DNA of 64,000 nucleotides. Source: Patiria pectinifera (lineage: Eukaryota > Echinodermata > Asteroidea > Valvatida > Asterinidae). How positions within the stretch are numbered: position 1 is the first letter of the stretch; each line of letters opens with the position of its first letter. The translations under genes were made by a program, and so were the position numbers. Where the stretch lies: the NCBI GenBank assembly GCA_029964075.1, contig CM057136.1:4960001-5024000 (forward strand). The letters run 5' to 3'. The notes below the pieces were generated by a model. It saw only the letters and a program-made list of their open reading frames with translations, did not search any database and was not told the origin of the DNA. Below are positions 1-12,536 of this stretch, piece after piece.

Positions 1-63
1 CTCTTCTACAGGCAATAACTAAACACCACACATGTAGATGTACATGTACATGTGTATACTATA

Positions 64-2337
64 GGGTAAACTGGGGTAAAAACGCTACTTGGAGACACTA
101 GGAAATAAATATGTGGTTTTGTGCAATACATGTCTCCTCTATCAGGTGCAAATATAAAATCATAGTCATTACTGTATATTGATAAGGGGAAATTTTCCCC
201 CCTTTTCGGGAGGAAGTTTGGCAGGCGTTTTTACCCGGGGCCTCGGGGAAAAAACGCCCACCCACATTTATATAAAAAAAATTGATATATACCACAGGTT
301 TTCCTGTAGTATAGTCATATTTTTGTGATTAATTTAATATTGAGGGATACTTCATCTAGTACAAATAACTTTTCAAACATAGCTGGTTAATTATAACTAC
401 AAACTTGATCATTTAAAACAAGTATTTTTATGTGGAAGGAAGCGGAACATTAGCATACATAATTCGCCCATAACAAACTTGTAGGCTTACAAATGTATGT
501 ATAATGCCTGCCAATATTGAAAAATCTATTTCAATCATGTTGAGCCAAAGCATAGTCAATATTATTAGGCATACCACATGTTTCTAGCCTACTGCTGATA
601 ACCTAAGGCTTTATCAAAGGAGAACTACTAAGATATGCACATCTCTGTAACAACGAGACAGATTTCTTAGAACAAAGAAATGCAATCATGGAGAAACTTC
701 TACTCTGTAACCACAAGAAAGAGGAAATTGCCAGTCATAAAAGACGTACAATTTGAAAACTGTGAGCAATACATCATGAATGAAACACGACCATAAGAAC
801 CACCTCTAGTCTTCAAGATAATCTACACACCACACATCAAAACCAAGCAGCTAACAAAAGCATTGCTAAAAGACTGGCATTTAATTTCGGAACACCCAAA
901 ATTATGCAATCTGTTTCCCAGGGAACCAATTCCTGCCAATATAAAAAGGCCAAAAGTCTGAAAGGTTTACTTGTCAAATCAATGTTTATCGTTAACCGGG
1001 AATTGGACTCATCACGAGGTTGACACAAAATTATATTACATGCACTTACCGGTATCTTACCTTATCTATGCACTGTAACATTTGACACGACTTTAGCTGA
1101 ATATAAAATACCGATATTGGTTTACTACTGATGAAGCTCTGCTAGTATAGCATGAGAGCAGAAACCGGTCTAGTTGGGTCTTAGAACCATTTCTAGTCAT
1201 TTTTAATTATTAAAAGTATACTCAAATCACCAAAAAGGTGTTATTTTGTTTTTTTCTTGAGAAAATGCCATGATCTCATGATTTCTCGGGCATTCCCTAC
1301 CAAATGCCAGATACCTGGCCACTAAGTAACGTCAGTTAGTGATACGGCCTACATCTACCTCCCCACTTCACATAATACACTGTTCTATTATTTATGTGGT
1401 AGGACTCTAATAGCTAATACTTACTCATACAAGAAACATATGGCTGTAGAAAGTTCTAATAGTGAGGTTTTTGATGATAAATGAGGCTGCAATAGAGTTT
1501 GATGTCAAGAAATGTACTGGGCGTTTTTACCCCGAGACCCCTGATTTTGCCCGGGGTAAAAACGCCCACTCAAAAAACATTATTAAGCAAATATAAAAAT
1601 ACATTTTATTATTTTAATCATTTGTAATAATGTAATTAACCCTTCTTAACATATATCAACTAAAAAATAATAAAAAAATAAAATACTTTTTTTTATAAAA
1701 TAATTTTAAGCGATATAGTCTAAGGCCAAAAAAAAAAGTCTCCGGTTTCTGGTATGGAGCTTGCCCCAAAAGTGGTGCGGCGACGCGGCTTTTTTTTTTT
1801 TTTTTACCTGTGTTTTTTTTTTTTTTTGGCTTTAAATGTCGGCTGATGACTGCAAATGGTGCCCGACTAAACTTAGTGCAAATATATGGGAGTCCAGAGA
1901 GGCCACATAAATCTTATTCTCGATCATAACCCCATCTAAAAACACGTTAAAATTGTGCAGCAGCAGAATTCCAGTCAAACCGGTGAGTTTGGCGGTTTTG
2001 AAACATCATCTTGTATTGAAAAAAAAACTTTTTCATTTTGCCGACGCGCATGGCTACGGAGACGCGCGCGCATACCAGAAACCGGAGACTTTTTTTTTTT
2101 GGCCTAAACCTTAGACGGTCATTTTTTGAAACTTTTTTTCCAAGTTTTTTTTCAACAGCACCTACGTACCCTTCAAATATATTATAAATTTAATTTTTTT
2201 TATTATTAGTTTTTATTTACATTGTACTTATTAAAAATATATTCCATTGAACAATTCATCTTGTCATTTTTTACTAGCAGTGGGAACAAGTCAAGTGGGC
2301 ATTTTTACCCCATGGGCGTTTTTACCCCAGTTTACCC
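64..2337. mobile_element. TA-flanked 2.3-kb TIR element (Tc1/mariner-type)
   Basis: The ends are inverted repeats starting GGGTAAACTGGGGTAAAAAC on the left and its complement on the right, with TA on both sides (62-63 and 2338-2339). The motif GGGGTAAAAACGCCCAC, or its complement, recurs inside at about 221-263, 1519-1571 and 2297-2337, the layout expected of transposase-binding repeats near the ends. No transposase reading frame is visible, so it is non-autonomous. A second element (1724-2104) sits inside. TA duplication and TIR are seen; the superfamily is inferred from the TA target. Confidence 0.75.
1724..2104. mobile_element. PIF/Harbinger-like MITE nested in the 2.3-kb element
   Basis: 381 bp with near-perfect ~33-bp inverted ends: GGCC, a run of 10-11 A, then GTCTCCGGTTTCTGGTATG. 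It is flanked by TAA on both sides (1721-1723, 2105-2107). A TWA target duplication and GGCC-type ends are typical of PIF/Harbinger elements. Inside are GACGCGGC followed by long T runs, shared with the copy at 22788-23116. No coding capacity. Confidence 0.75.
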
Positions 2338-2444
2338 TACGTGCCTAAAGACAACATATGGAACCATGCAGTAAAAGCAGTACAATGTATATTTTTATTT
2401 TTGTCCAATACAGGGCGAGTCAAAGAGAAAGTGACCTGGGTTAA

Positions 2445-3745
2445 AGGGAATCTACAACATTTGCTTTTGCTGTAATTTTCAGAAATAAATGAATGTGGAG
2501 GAATGGTATTTTATAGCAAATATTGTTGCTCTGGCTTGTTTCATGTTTTGGGTTCGTAGATGCTGGAAAAACCAAGAAAACCAGTCATGTTCTTGTACTC
2601 TGGTTCCCTGACCCCACTTAAAATAAATCGGAGCAATTTATAGAGGTTTGGGAATTGTAAGGTCAGATCAGTCTAGCTGGCTTGTACCCCTTCACAGGTA
2701 TGTAATCAATTGCAATGAAAATGTGAAATAACTAAATATGAAAAATTAGGAATAGGAGCAATTTTTGAAACATGGTGGTTCTCGAACCACGCGTCTCGCC
2801 TGTTTTCTTTTTGAAGGGGATACGGATGAGAGGGCCATGATCTGTGTAGAAATAATTGTGGGTAGTATTGAGGGTGGAATCGTATGAATAATGACCTCAA
2901 AGGACCTTTGACATGAGCATGTGCCCTTTCACATCATGATCATTCAAAGGTTCCATCCTGGATGTTGTACCTACAAGTATTACCAAAGTTTAGTTGTAAT
3001 TACACTTTAACTTCTGAATGAGAGCAATTGTACATTTTAAGCCCAGTTGACAACTTGACCTCAGATGACCTTTGACCTTGGTTTGTGACCTTTGACAACA
3101 TTATCATATGAAGGTTCCCATGTCGCATGTATGGCCCAAGTTTGGTGCCAAATGGACCGAAACTGTTCAAATGAGACATTTTCAGCCTAGATTACAATTT
3201 GACCTCAGATGACCTTTGACCTTGGTATGTGACCTTTGACATGATGATCATATAAAGGTTCCCATGTTGCATCTATGAATCAAGTTTGGTTCCAGTTGGA
3301 CTTCAACTTTTCAAATGAGACCAATTTTACATTTTCAGGCTTTTTACATCTTGACCTCAGATGACTTTTGACCTTGGTATGTGACCTTCGACATCATTAT
3401 CATATGAAGGTTGCCATATGTCTAAGTTTGGTTGCAATTGGACTTCAACTTTTGCAATGAGACCAATTTTACATTTTCAGGCTATTTTACAACTTGACCT
3501 CAGATTACCTTTGAAGTCAGTATGTGACCTTTGACATCATTATCAGAAGGTTGCCATGTTGCATCTTTGACCCAAGTTTCGTTCCAATTGGACTTCAACT
3601 TTTCAATTGAGACCAATTTTTTAAAACTTTAACAGAAATACAACATATGGAACATTATCTAACAGTCCAGTAAAGAATTTTGAGATAATTTGAGATAATT
3701 TGATCATTTTGTTTTCTGATGTTTGGAAATTTATGTTGATTATAA
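2445..3745 (-). mobile_element. TTAA-type element, copy 1 (right end eroded)
   Basis: Begins after TTAA (2441-2444) with AGGGAATCTACAACATTTGC and matches, in the opposite orientation, the clean copy at 29497-30003: CTGTAATTTTCAGAAAT, GATGCTGGAAAAACCAAG, the CAGTCTAGCTGRCTTGTAC stretch and, at the far side, CTAACAGTCCAGTAA and TTTTGTTTTCTGATGTTTG. The middle is expanded by the tandem array at 2890-3620, which the other copy lacks. The right terminus no longer shows the expected inverted end, so the boundary is approximate. Confidence 0.6.
2890..3620. repeat. ~145-bp tandem array with TGACCT half sites
   Basis: About 4.8 units; successive units begin near 3060, 3204, 3356 and 3499, after a diverged first unit from about 2890. 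Each unit carries several TGACCT hexamers. TGACCTTTGACCT at 3066-3078 and 3210-3222 is an exact direct repeat with one-base spacing (DR1), the binding shape of RXR-type nuclear receptors. The rest of the unit (CATATGAAGGTTCCCATG, CAAGTTTGG, GACTTCAACTTTT) is also shared. Confidence 0.85.
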
Positions 3746-4407
3746 ATATTTTCTTAAAAAGCAAAATATTTTAATGCACGAATGAACTTTTAAAATAGCA
3801 TGTTCTTCCACCCATCTGAAGAAAAAAAAGGATTACTGAAATTGATTCATGCTATCAGAAGATATGGATATTTTACTAAAAGAACCTATTTTTTTTCATA
3901 GCTTTCCATGGAATGCCATTAATGGAAGCTTTTGAGCTGAGTGAGAATTACAGATTATACAGGCATTCAAAATAATGGGATTTTAATCATTTGAGTCAAG
4001 ACTGAAACATTATTCTTACATGTACTTTCAGATTTTGTGTTTTGAATATGAGGAAGAAGTCCACCCTTTTTCTCTGAAATATTGATGGTGATTTTTGTGT
4101 GTTTTCCTTTGCAAGTTTTCGTTCATTCATGGAGATGGGAAAGCGTTTGTTTCATTGTATTGAATGGGTATTCATCAGTTCGTAGAACAGTAAACGATCA
4201 GTGGTGGATAGCTGAATTTGTGATCTTTTTATTAACATACCGGTAGTCATAATTTGGCAAAAGAGTTGCAAATTAAGTTAAGTTTCACAGTTACTAGCAA
4301 ACAATATGTACTTTATACCTATGTTAGTTTTATGAAATACAGCAAGCCACATATATCTAAAAACATTTTTGTCTAATTCTGTCACTTTCTCTTTGACTCA
4401 CCCTGTA

Positions 4408-7400
4408 GTTTATAGCAAAAGTCCATAAAACCTATCAACCAAACTTTGAGCTTTAGCGAAATATGGCAATCATCAGACAGTTGAATGCTACAGCAAACTA
4501 GAGGTACACGTACATGGCTTTCCTCTTAGAAGGCACCAGCATATACATATGTTACAAAAAAGGTCTAGCAAAGGGCTTCCAAAATGTAAAGAATTAAAAG
4601 TTCTAGCAAAAGATATATGATTAAATTCTTCATTTCGGCTCAAAAACAATATCCAGAAAAAAAAATCTTCTGTGGATTTGGGTTTGATAGTGTTTCATTA
4701 ATAATCCCTGGCATTTTTAAAGAATGTACAGGAATTGGCATAAATGGGAGATGATTTTTGACCCTATGCCAACTGACTATTACAGAAAAATTCCTCCATC
4801 CTGAACTTTGTCTAAGTCTAATGCCATCATGAGGAAGGGGCTTTGATCAGATGGCTGGCTGATTTCCTCTTTAATTTAAAATTACACTGAGACAACCATT
4901 TTATGAGTCACCATCCATACAAAGCAATGAATGTCAAACTCCACTACAGGGAGGGTATGCGCATGGGATGGTTGGAGCTCATATGTTACAAACATTTTAT
5001 TGTTTATTATTGGGACTTTTTGCCTCCCATACATCAAGGTACCAATCTGATAGCATGATTCAAGTAATGCAAATTTTTCTGTTTATTTACTTGCAATTTA
5101 GGCTAAGAGCAATCGTAATTGCCAAGGATATCAACAATATTTGACACAACTACCGTACTTGTATCGTTAAAAAAAAAATAATGTGTGGCATTGACTTGTT
5201 TACTATAAAATGAAAAAGGCAAAAGAAAAAATACATGGTGCTTATGGTGTGTGTCATGTGTGTAGTGAAAATACCTCATTTGCACAGAACATGAACAGGT
5301 TAACTATGCAGGTTGTTAATGCAAACAACACTGTAGGAAGTGTGGTACAAGTATCATCTCTGGCCATGTTCAGACAGCGTTTTAGCTAAAACGGTAAAAG
5401 TTTAAACGGTCGCTCACCGCCGGAGGCCGGTCAAAAAAATAAAACTACCGAGCATTTAGACATCGTTTGAAGTACAGCAAGTTCAACTCAAAGTGGTTTA
5501 TCTCAGTTTCTAAGGTCACGTAGAACTTCCCCCTCGGCCAAAACTGCGCACTAAGAGCCTTCCTTCTTCCAGTTTTGTTACCAGTTCGCTACACGTGGTC
5601 TGAGCCTCTGACCATTGTGACGTGTCGCTGTATTTGACATCGTAGCCCCGGCCACAGCGGCACACGGTAAATATGACAGTCACACTAGTCCACCAGTACA
5701 CGGGCGGGGTACGATGTACATGTACCTTCGTGACTTCCCCAATTTTTTGAAGTATCGTACATCGGACTTATTTTTTTCTTTAAAAGCATGTACACCATTT
5801 TTGTTTACATTATGGGGCTAATTTTTTTATACCTTTCGTGGTGTAAAAATTCTGACGGGAAAATTTGATGTTCAAACCATTGTTCGAAACAACACGAACG
5901 GATATTTTGCACTCCAGGTTTATTGCGCCAATTTGCCCACACATCATGCCTGTCACATGAAAATACACGTCATATTAACATTGCAATATTGACCAATTAG
6001 CACCACGGTTTTCCTGGTAGTTGAATATATTAATTATGATACTTACTCTCCGGGTAGTGGTTGTGTTGATATCTAAATGTTTCTCATTGTGTGTGCCAAC
6101 GGTGGCGCAACGGTTTTCAAACTGGGAGAATCACTAAAAAGGGGCACTTGCTCAGCAAAAGGCATCTTCCGTCGGTGCAGCAGCGTATCTGGCATTTTTT
6201 TTTTTTTTTGGGCACGCCCGTGCTGAAATGTGACACATTTTTTCACAATCAAATAATGGGGGCACTCATTGGACTTCAACTTTTTGACAAATGCTTCTTA
6301 ACTTTAACCAAAATACCACCTACATGTACACACAGACATACACCAAATGTGTGTGTCTATCGTGGACGTCCTATTGTCCCTCTTTCGTTTGTACTCTTAA
6401 CTTTTTAGGAAGACTCTCATAGGTTTTGTACACGACCCCAATCGCGGACGTATGCTGGGAATCGTGGACAATATTGTTCTCTTTTGTTCCCTGGTATTTT
6501 TCGTCCACTGTTTGAAAAGATAAACACGTACATACATACATGTATACGGACATACATGTACATGTACATATCAAGGGAATTTTATTGAAAACAATGGCAC
6601 CACATGAATAATATACAATGTAATGTGGCAAGTTGCCAAAACTCAATAAAGAACTTAAACGGAGGTACAATGAAAACTCACAGAAGCAAATAAATCGATC
6701 ATTAAGAGGAACAACATAATGACTGTACAAAACTGGACAATAGATACTTAAGTGGTAGTGTGAAGTGGAAAACAATACCTAATACATACATACATCCATA
6801 CATACGTACATACATGTACATACATACAGATACGCTTGTTAATGGTGTCAAGCGAAAAATAAAACCAATATTATCAATATGAAGCATCTGAAAGGACGGA
6901 AATGATATACATGTATGGAGTAAACAGGGCAAGACAAAAATGAAGATAAATAAACACTTACCAGCTGTACAAAATGTCACATTGCCCACATAACTTGTTC
7001 ATGACATGAGAGAAGAATTTGTCTTCTGAGGGCATTCCAAGATGCTTGATGTCACAATCATCTCCACATTGTAAGGTCACTGGTACATACAGTTTCTATG
7101 TAACATCACAGCATGGCTAGAGAAGACATGTAGAGATAAAAACAAACAACATATGATGGGGTGTTTACAAACACAAAACATACATATATGTACATGTACA
7201 TGTAAAATCAATAGCAGCATTGAAAGATGTAGTCCCAGTCCACAAATTAAGCTTTAACAACACACGCATGACTTGTTTTCTAAGTTTTCAATGAAGGTTC
7301 ATTTTCATGGGTCACGTACAGCCGATGGCTTCTTATGCAATTGGTTCCATTCAAAAAATGTTTGTCTTTTTAATTTCACATTAATCATGTTCGTCTTAGC

Positions 7401-7448
7401 AAAATGCCCCCCTCCCTTAGGAATGCGCACAATTTGATTGGGACCAAG
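4408..7448. other. Non-coding stretch, nothing firm
   Basis: No gene is recognised. Visible features are ACAT/GTAC-rich simple repeats (6510-6570, 6780-6835), and a GC-richer patch near 5390-5710 with an open minus-strand frame (see rejected items). A ~180-bp segment at 6350-6530 has the words ATCGTGGAC and TTTGTACTCTT, which recur at 9140-9290 and mark one dispersed repeat family. Confidence 0.5.
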
Positions 7449-7835
7449 CAAAGGCGTAGCCAGCGGGGCGGGGGGGGGGGGGATATTTTGTAAAGACTGC
7501 CTTTTTCCATTCAAATGCCCTTTTTTTCTGAACAAGTGCCCTTTTCTTTAAATGAAGTGGTGCCCTTTTTGTGGCATCTGCCGTTTTGGGTGCCTTTTTA
7601 AGAATTTTGCACATGTATCACCCTGAAAAGCACCATATATTGGCCCTTTGTGTGCATAATTGTCTGTTTTTAACAGCGCCCCCCTCAACAGATAGTACCA
7701 GCCCCCCCCCCCCTTTTTATTTTATGGAGGCCAAGTGTCCGGAAAAAAAACCTGTCTACATTTCACCACGGATGTGCAAATGCCCTTTTCAAAATTGTTT
7801 ACCCCCCCAATAAAAATGACCGTGCTACGCCCCTG
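7449..7835. mobile_element. hAT-like MITE, GGCGTAGC-ended, copy 1
   Basis: 387 bp. The left end is CAAAGGCGTAGCCAGCGGGG and the right end is GTGCTACGCCCCTG, an imperfect inverted repeat around GGCGTAGC. The interior is rich in poly-G/C runs. CCAAG flanks both sides (7444-7448 and 7836-7840); a convincing 8-bp duplication is not seen, so hAT membership is a guess from the CAG-type end. A related copy lies at 49601-49864. Confidence 0.55.
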
Positions 7836-8389
7836 CCAAGGATTCTAATCAGAATTTTGTTGTACATGTAATTGAATTAGTATCAACGAGATTCAACTGC
7901 ATTTCTGCAGTTGATGCACACAACATATGCAGAAATCTTCACATATCACCAACCCCAAAATCCTGGTTTTGGTTTTGGGGTTTGTTGGTGTTTCCCCCTA
8001 AATTAGTTACAACTTTTGTATCTAAAACCCAATTTCACAGATGGCACATACAGTACACTGGTACCTATAGTGGCACCTAAAGTCAGCCAGTGTTGATGGA
8101 TGACTACAAAAACCCTAACAAATAATGCAATCTCCCTGGCATGCTGGCAGTCAGTTAGTATGGATACTTGTCAGTGTCCCTAACCAAAATGAAAGATTTC
8201 TATTGTTTTAGCAATAGTCAACTTGATCTGGACCCGTCGGGCCCAACTACCGGTAGGCTTCTTAAGACTTTCAAGAACAACACACAAACCAAGTTTCAAG
8301 TTCCTGAGTAAAGTAAGTTCTCATGCTGACAAGAGTCAACCTCACCAAACATAACACACCCTCAGACTAGCACGTTTATGCTGGGAAGG

Positions 8390-9110
8390 TAACAGACTCG
8401 CTGTGGAGAAGGTGTGGTGATCCCCCCACAGCAGCATATGAGTCTGGCCCAATCACTAATGAAAGAGAGATGGGCACTCCGTTCCTGTAAACACAGGTTC
8501 TTTCCCCATTTACCTTAAACACTCTCCCATAAACTAAGCACACAATCTTACTACAGAGGACTGTTTGTAACAAAAGACCCAACTCCCGAGGACTGAAAGC
8601 ATCTGCTGTTCTCCCTTTGTGTGTCGGTCCTCGGGGGGGTTATGTAGAACACGTACACCCACACCCATGCATGTTTACGTTACACAAGGGCGGATCCAGG
8701 GGGGGCCAAAGGGGGCCATGGCCCCCCCCAAAACGAAACCAATTTTTTTTTTTATATGTGACATCGCAAAAAAGGCAGGCAATGAGTACACCACCATCTT
8801 TTCCTCAAAAAAAACATTGGTTAAAGTGGTCAGAAATTGCCTCAGATCGCACCACAGAGCATCTAGAATCCAAAATTTTTTTTGGCCCCCCCCCAAAATT
8901 GTGTTCTGGATCCGCCCTTGACGTTACATACCTAGTTGTGGACATTCTTTTGTTTTCGTGTAGTTAAGAAAAAACTGTGATAAAAACTCATTTTACTCAC
9001 ACTATGAAAACTCTTTCAACCCAATTGTTTTTCTATGATACCCTTTAGTGTTTCTCGTTGCTGCTACCTGGTTTATGTGGACATCTTTTGTTCGGAAGTC
9101 CACACAGTGA
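8390..9110 (-). repeat. Dispersed GAGGAC repeat, copy 1
   Basis: Read on the minus strand, this matches 38447-38965 in the same order: TATGTGGAC with AACAAAAGATGTCCACATAA, then the block with GTTTTCTTAACTACACGAAAAC, then the block with CCGAGGAC, GTGTGCTTAGTTTATGGGA. A further diverged copy is at 62886-63112. It carries a hAT-like insertion (8685-8920) that the other copy lacks. No coding potential is recognised. Confidence 0.7.
8685..8920. mobile_element. hAT-like MITE, GGGCGGATCC-ended, copy 1
   Basis: 236 bp. Ends are CAAGGGCGGATCCAG and CTGGATCCGCCCTTG, a perfect inverted repeat, followed inside by long G or C runs. It is flanked by the perfect 8-bp duplication ACGTTACA (8677-8684 and 8921-8928), the size produced by hAT transposases. 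The internal sequence (GCAATGAGTACACCACCATC, GCACCACAGAGCATCT) is shared with copy 2 at 35687-35986 in the inverse orientation. No coding capacity. Confidence 0.85.
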
Positions 9111-9139
9111 ATGTAATGCTTCACATCTTTGTAAACACC

Positions 9140-12100
9140 AGCAATCGTGGACTCCCTATTGTCCCTATTCCTCATTCCTTTGTTTGTACTCTTTTTAGCA
9201 ACAGCTCTCATTGGTTTTGTACACAAATTTCAATCGTGGACTATTGGTCAATCGTGGACGTATTGTCTGTGCCCTAACCTGTTGTCCTAGGTCCACCATT
9301 GCCTGTGTTTAAAAATGTACATACACATGTACGCACACACACACAGAATATCCCCCTCCGGATTACACCCAGGGGGATAAAATACACGTCAACACATACA
9401 TTTTGGTACATCACAGAAAAATGAGTCTGTGACCTGACCTAGGTTGTCTGCAGTCTAGACCACATCCAATCTCACCTGCTTAACTTTTTGGCTTTTGTTT
9501 TTGTTCCACGGAGCTAAAGTTGCTTCATCTGACGATACAAAGGCAATGAATGTATCATGTGTCATGGCAAAGGTCTAAACAAAGCACTCTACCATCTTGT
9601 CTCATGTGATGGATTCATGGTCTCAAATGAGCTGGATGCTAGTGCGGAGTTCATCAATAAAAAAAGGGAAATAAATCACTGTTGTTATTTTAGCACAAGC
9701 ACAATTTATCGATGCTGAATAATGGTTAACAAATATCTAAACACTTCTTAAGCAGAAAGGTTCACTTCAGCAATCTCGGGGGTTGCTTGGGGTGGCGCGG
9801 GGGGAATTTCCAGCTTGAATTGAGGCTTTTTTTCGCCCCTGTGTCGCCCGGGGGCCACCTCCGAGACTTTGTCTAGTGTGAAAAGACCTACTGTGGAGCT
9901 GTCCCGAATATATCTAATAGTCCAATATTTCATCATCAACCAAATATTAGAATACCTTACTGCCGGTTTAAATATTTGAAAGAAAAGAAAAAATACGCAC
10001 ATACATGTACAGGCATGAAACTGGGAATTTATTTTTAAAAAGAGGAAATTTCAAACCTCACCAGACTTTGTACAGTATTTTTCCATTTGTAATGGCATTC
10101 ATGGGAAGTAAAAAATGACGACATCAGCAGATCCGAGGAAAAGTTGCATGCCTGCGTGTATACACACAACTACCGGTATGATGTTATTTAATCGTTAAGT
10201 TGCAGCGCTTTATTGTCAGGTGCCACTTTTTTGTCGACTGTAACTTTGTTGTCGACAGCGGTCCATTGTTCACATCCTTTTAGTAGGTTTACGGTGAAAA
10301 CATACTTACTGCAAAACACTCCAGCACCCCATATCAATCGCCGCACACACATTTTAACTGGCACATTCTTTGTGCAACTTTTTACTGGCACAGCACGCAG
10401 TTGCAGTTGGCAGTTTCGAATATCAGAATATTCGGTCCAACGCAATTTTGCATATTTGAATACTAAATTATTCGAAAATGGACAGCCCAAACCGACTGAC
10501 CCTAAATATTCATGTTCATTGTAACAGGATAGGATTCAGGAAGCTACATGTACATGTACATATATGAACATATGGTAGTACAGTATGGTACAGTATCCTT
10601 CATGCTTACATTTATTTCTAGACTCCATCAGTCCATAATATTGTCTTAACATGCAACATTCAGTCATGCATGAACCATGTGTCTGCTGTTACATCCTGAC
10701 AAGGCCTTCCAAACCAACACAATCATATCACTTCTAATGATTCTATTACAACAGGGAAACATGCTTCAATTCATCAGCCAAGCACATTCATACGTGTACA
10801 TCATGATTTAGGGACTACCCTTGATCAATCAGTATTTCCCATCTGGAAAATCACTAGTCTACCCTATTAAACAGTGTTAAAGGGTGTTTGTTACTTTTGT
10901 GCTGAATTGATTGTATGTAACTGAACTTCTTGTTTCAAATGGAAGTGTTCAAGCAAATTTATATGGACACAAAATGTGTAAGTAAATCACGACTACATGT
11001 ATAGTAATACAAACAAAAAATTCACTCACTGTGCTTGCCGTATTCTTATGGTCAGATTACATTTACATGTACAGTAGCTGGTGCGAATGACATGGACAAC
11101 TTTGTCACAGTTTTGCCCCATTTGAACAATAACTTGAAGTAAACAGGCAATAAAGAGATGGCAGGAAAAACTGATTGGGATGTCATTTTCATCGCACAGA
11201 GATTGCGTGTGTAAGTACAACAAAGATAACTTTCACCATTACTTCCTAACAGCTTTAACAAGAATAACTAACTACCAACATTTGGCAAAGTTTCCCTGAA
11301 ACACTATGGAACTAAATGTAAATTTACACTTCATAAATGTTGTAGCTTGGAATGAAGTTAAGAAAATAAACATGAACCAAGTCACCTGGCATCATGGCAC
11401 GCGATGAGCAATCTTCCCTCAGTGAAACTATTAAGTGCTTTGTGGGGGGGCGGGGGGGGGGGGGGGTACTCAAAGTGTGTATGTCAGCAGTTTGTCTCTC
11501 AATGTGTGTCAATTCAAGGTCTTGCCTGGCCAAAAGCCCAGACAGGTAAACACCATGTACGGTAGATACAACATCTCAGATTATTGTATGCATACTATTT
11601 TTTAATATAATTTTTTACATAATTTGTTTGGTACTTCCTCAGCTTTTGCCTCTTAAAACAAACCCTACAATTGTGTGTACTTAAAAAAAAATTGTAAATT
11701 CTAATGATACTAGACATAATTATCTAATTTAAAGTTGTTGTTCTTAGGAATAAGGTACCAAGTGGGAATAGGTTATGTTTCAACAGTCACTGATTTAAAA
11801 AAAAAAAAGCCACCAAAAGCCTTATATTATAATGTTATGCAGTTGTCATTGTTGCCATTGTCTAACATGTCTAATATTGTTATAGCTTTTCTTGATATCT
11901 CCTGAGAGAACACGTTCCCACCAATAATTTCTAGGCCAACTGTACTAAGTTTAAATTTGCCACTCAAAAGAAATGAATCACTTTGAAACACCATTCATAA
12001 ATACCTAAGACAGTTTGCCCATTCCTATTGGTTGAGAGCCTGTCATGTGGCCGGTCTTAAACAGTTTATAAAACACTGGCTGGCTGGTCTTAAACACTCT

Positions 12101-12381
12101 TCTAGTGACACATAAAATTTGGACTCCTATAAAATCCGAACAGTGCATTTTACCGTTTTATTGGTTGAACGTTCAGTCCTCACATAGGTATGCGCAATAC
12201 TACCAGTGAGTCAGTATTTCGGTCATAAATTCACACTACACTGGCACAACTGCGTTCTGCACCTCATCACGCAGGACGCGCAACATACCAATCTCCATAG
12301 GAGTTGTTTACGACCACTCACGAGAGGGACATACCCATACCATAACATAGCTAGAGGTATGTTTAAAAAAACATGAAGACT
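9140..12381. other. Non-coding stretch
   Basis: No gene is recognised. 9140-9290 repeats the ATCGTGGAC family of 6350-6530. There is a short CA repeat near 9333 and a G-run at 11443-11467. 12115-12250 is a diverged copy of a segment at 62330-62480 (shared TTTATTGGTT, GCGCAATACYACCA, GTATTTC..ATAAA). Otherwise no structure is recognised. Confidence 0.5.
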
Positions 12382-12536
12382 TGATATCGCAGTCATTTTC
12401 GGGTTCGATCGCTCGGAGCGCGCCGCGGGGGGTACGTACTTGCACTTGTACGCATGCGCATACTATCAATCCGCTCCTACACCATACCCCCCGCGGCGCG
12501 CTCCGAGCGATCGAACCGAAAATGACTGCGATATCA
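12382..12536. repeat. GC-rich foldback with ~52-bp near-perfect arms
   Basis: The left arm starts TGATATCGCAGTCATTTTCG and runs through GATCGCTCGGAGCGCGCCGC to GGGGGGTA. The right arm is its reverse complement with one base missing. The loop is about 50 bp (12435-12484) and contains TACGCATGCGCATA. Arms are much richer in CpG than their surroundings. No target duplication is evident. Confidence 0.85.

Larger units (their letters stand above)
2411..4405. mobile_element. Mariner-like non-autonomous element, 2.0 kb
   Basis: Terminal inverted repeats of about 25 bp, beginning CAGGG(C/T)GAGTCAAAGAG and reading into AAAGTGAC, with TA at 2409-2410 and 4406-4407. CAGGGTG-type ends with a TA target are typical of mariner elements. 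It starts only 71 bp after the preceding element ends. Its interior is largely taken up by a TTAA-type element (2445-~3745) and that element's tandem array; the rest (3750-4380) shows nothing recognisable. Confidence 0.75.

Noticed and set aside
5516-5701. Cys-containing minus-strand frame (GYDVKYSDTSQWSEAQTTC) resembling a sushi or C-type lectin piece
   Set aside because: It has too few cysteines, no ATG, no convincing splice borders and no neighbouring exon. The resemblance is too weak to annotate.
9748-10002. Minus-strand frame with a proline-rich end (EIPPAPPQATPEIAEVNLSA)
   Set aside because: GC-rich patch without acceptor or donor support; more like part of a repeat.
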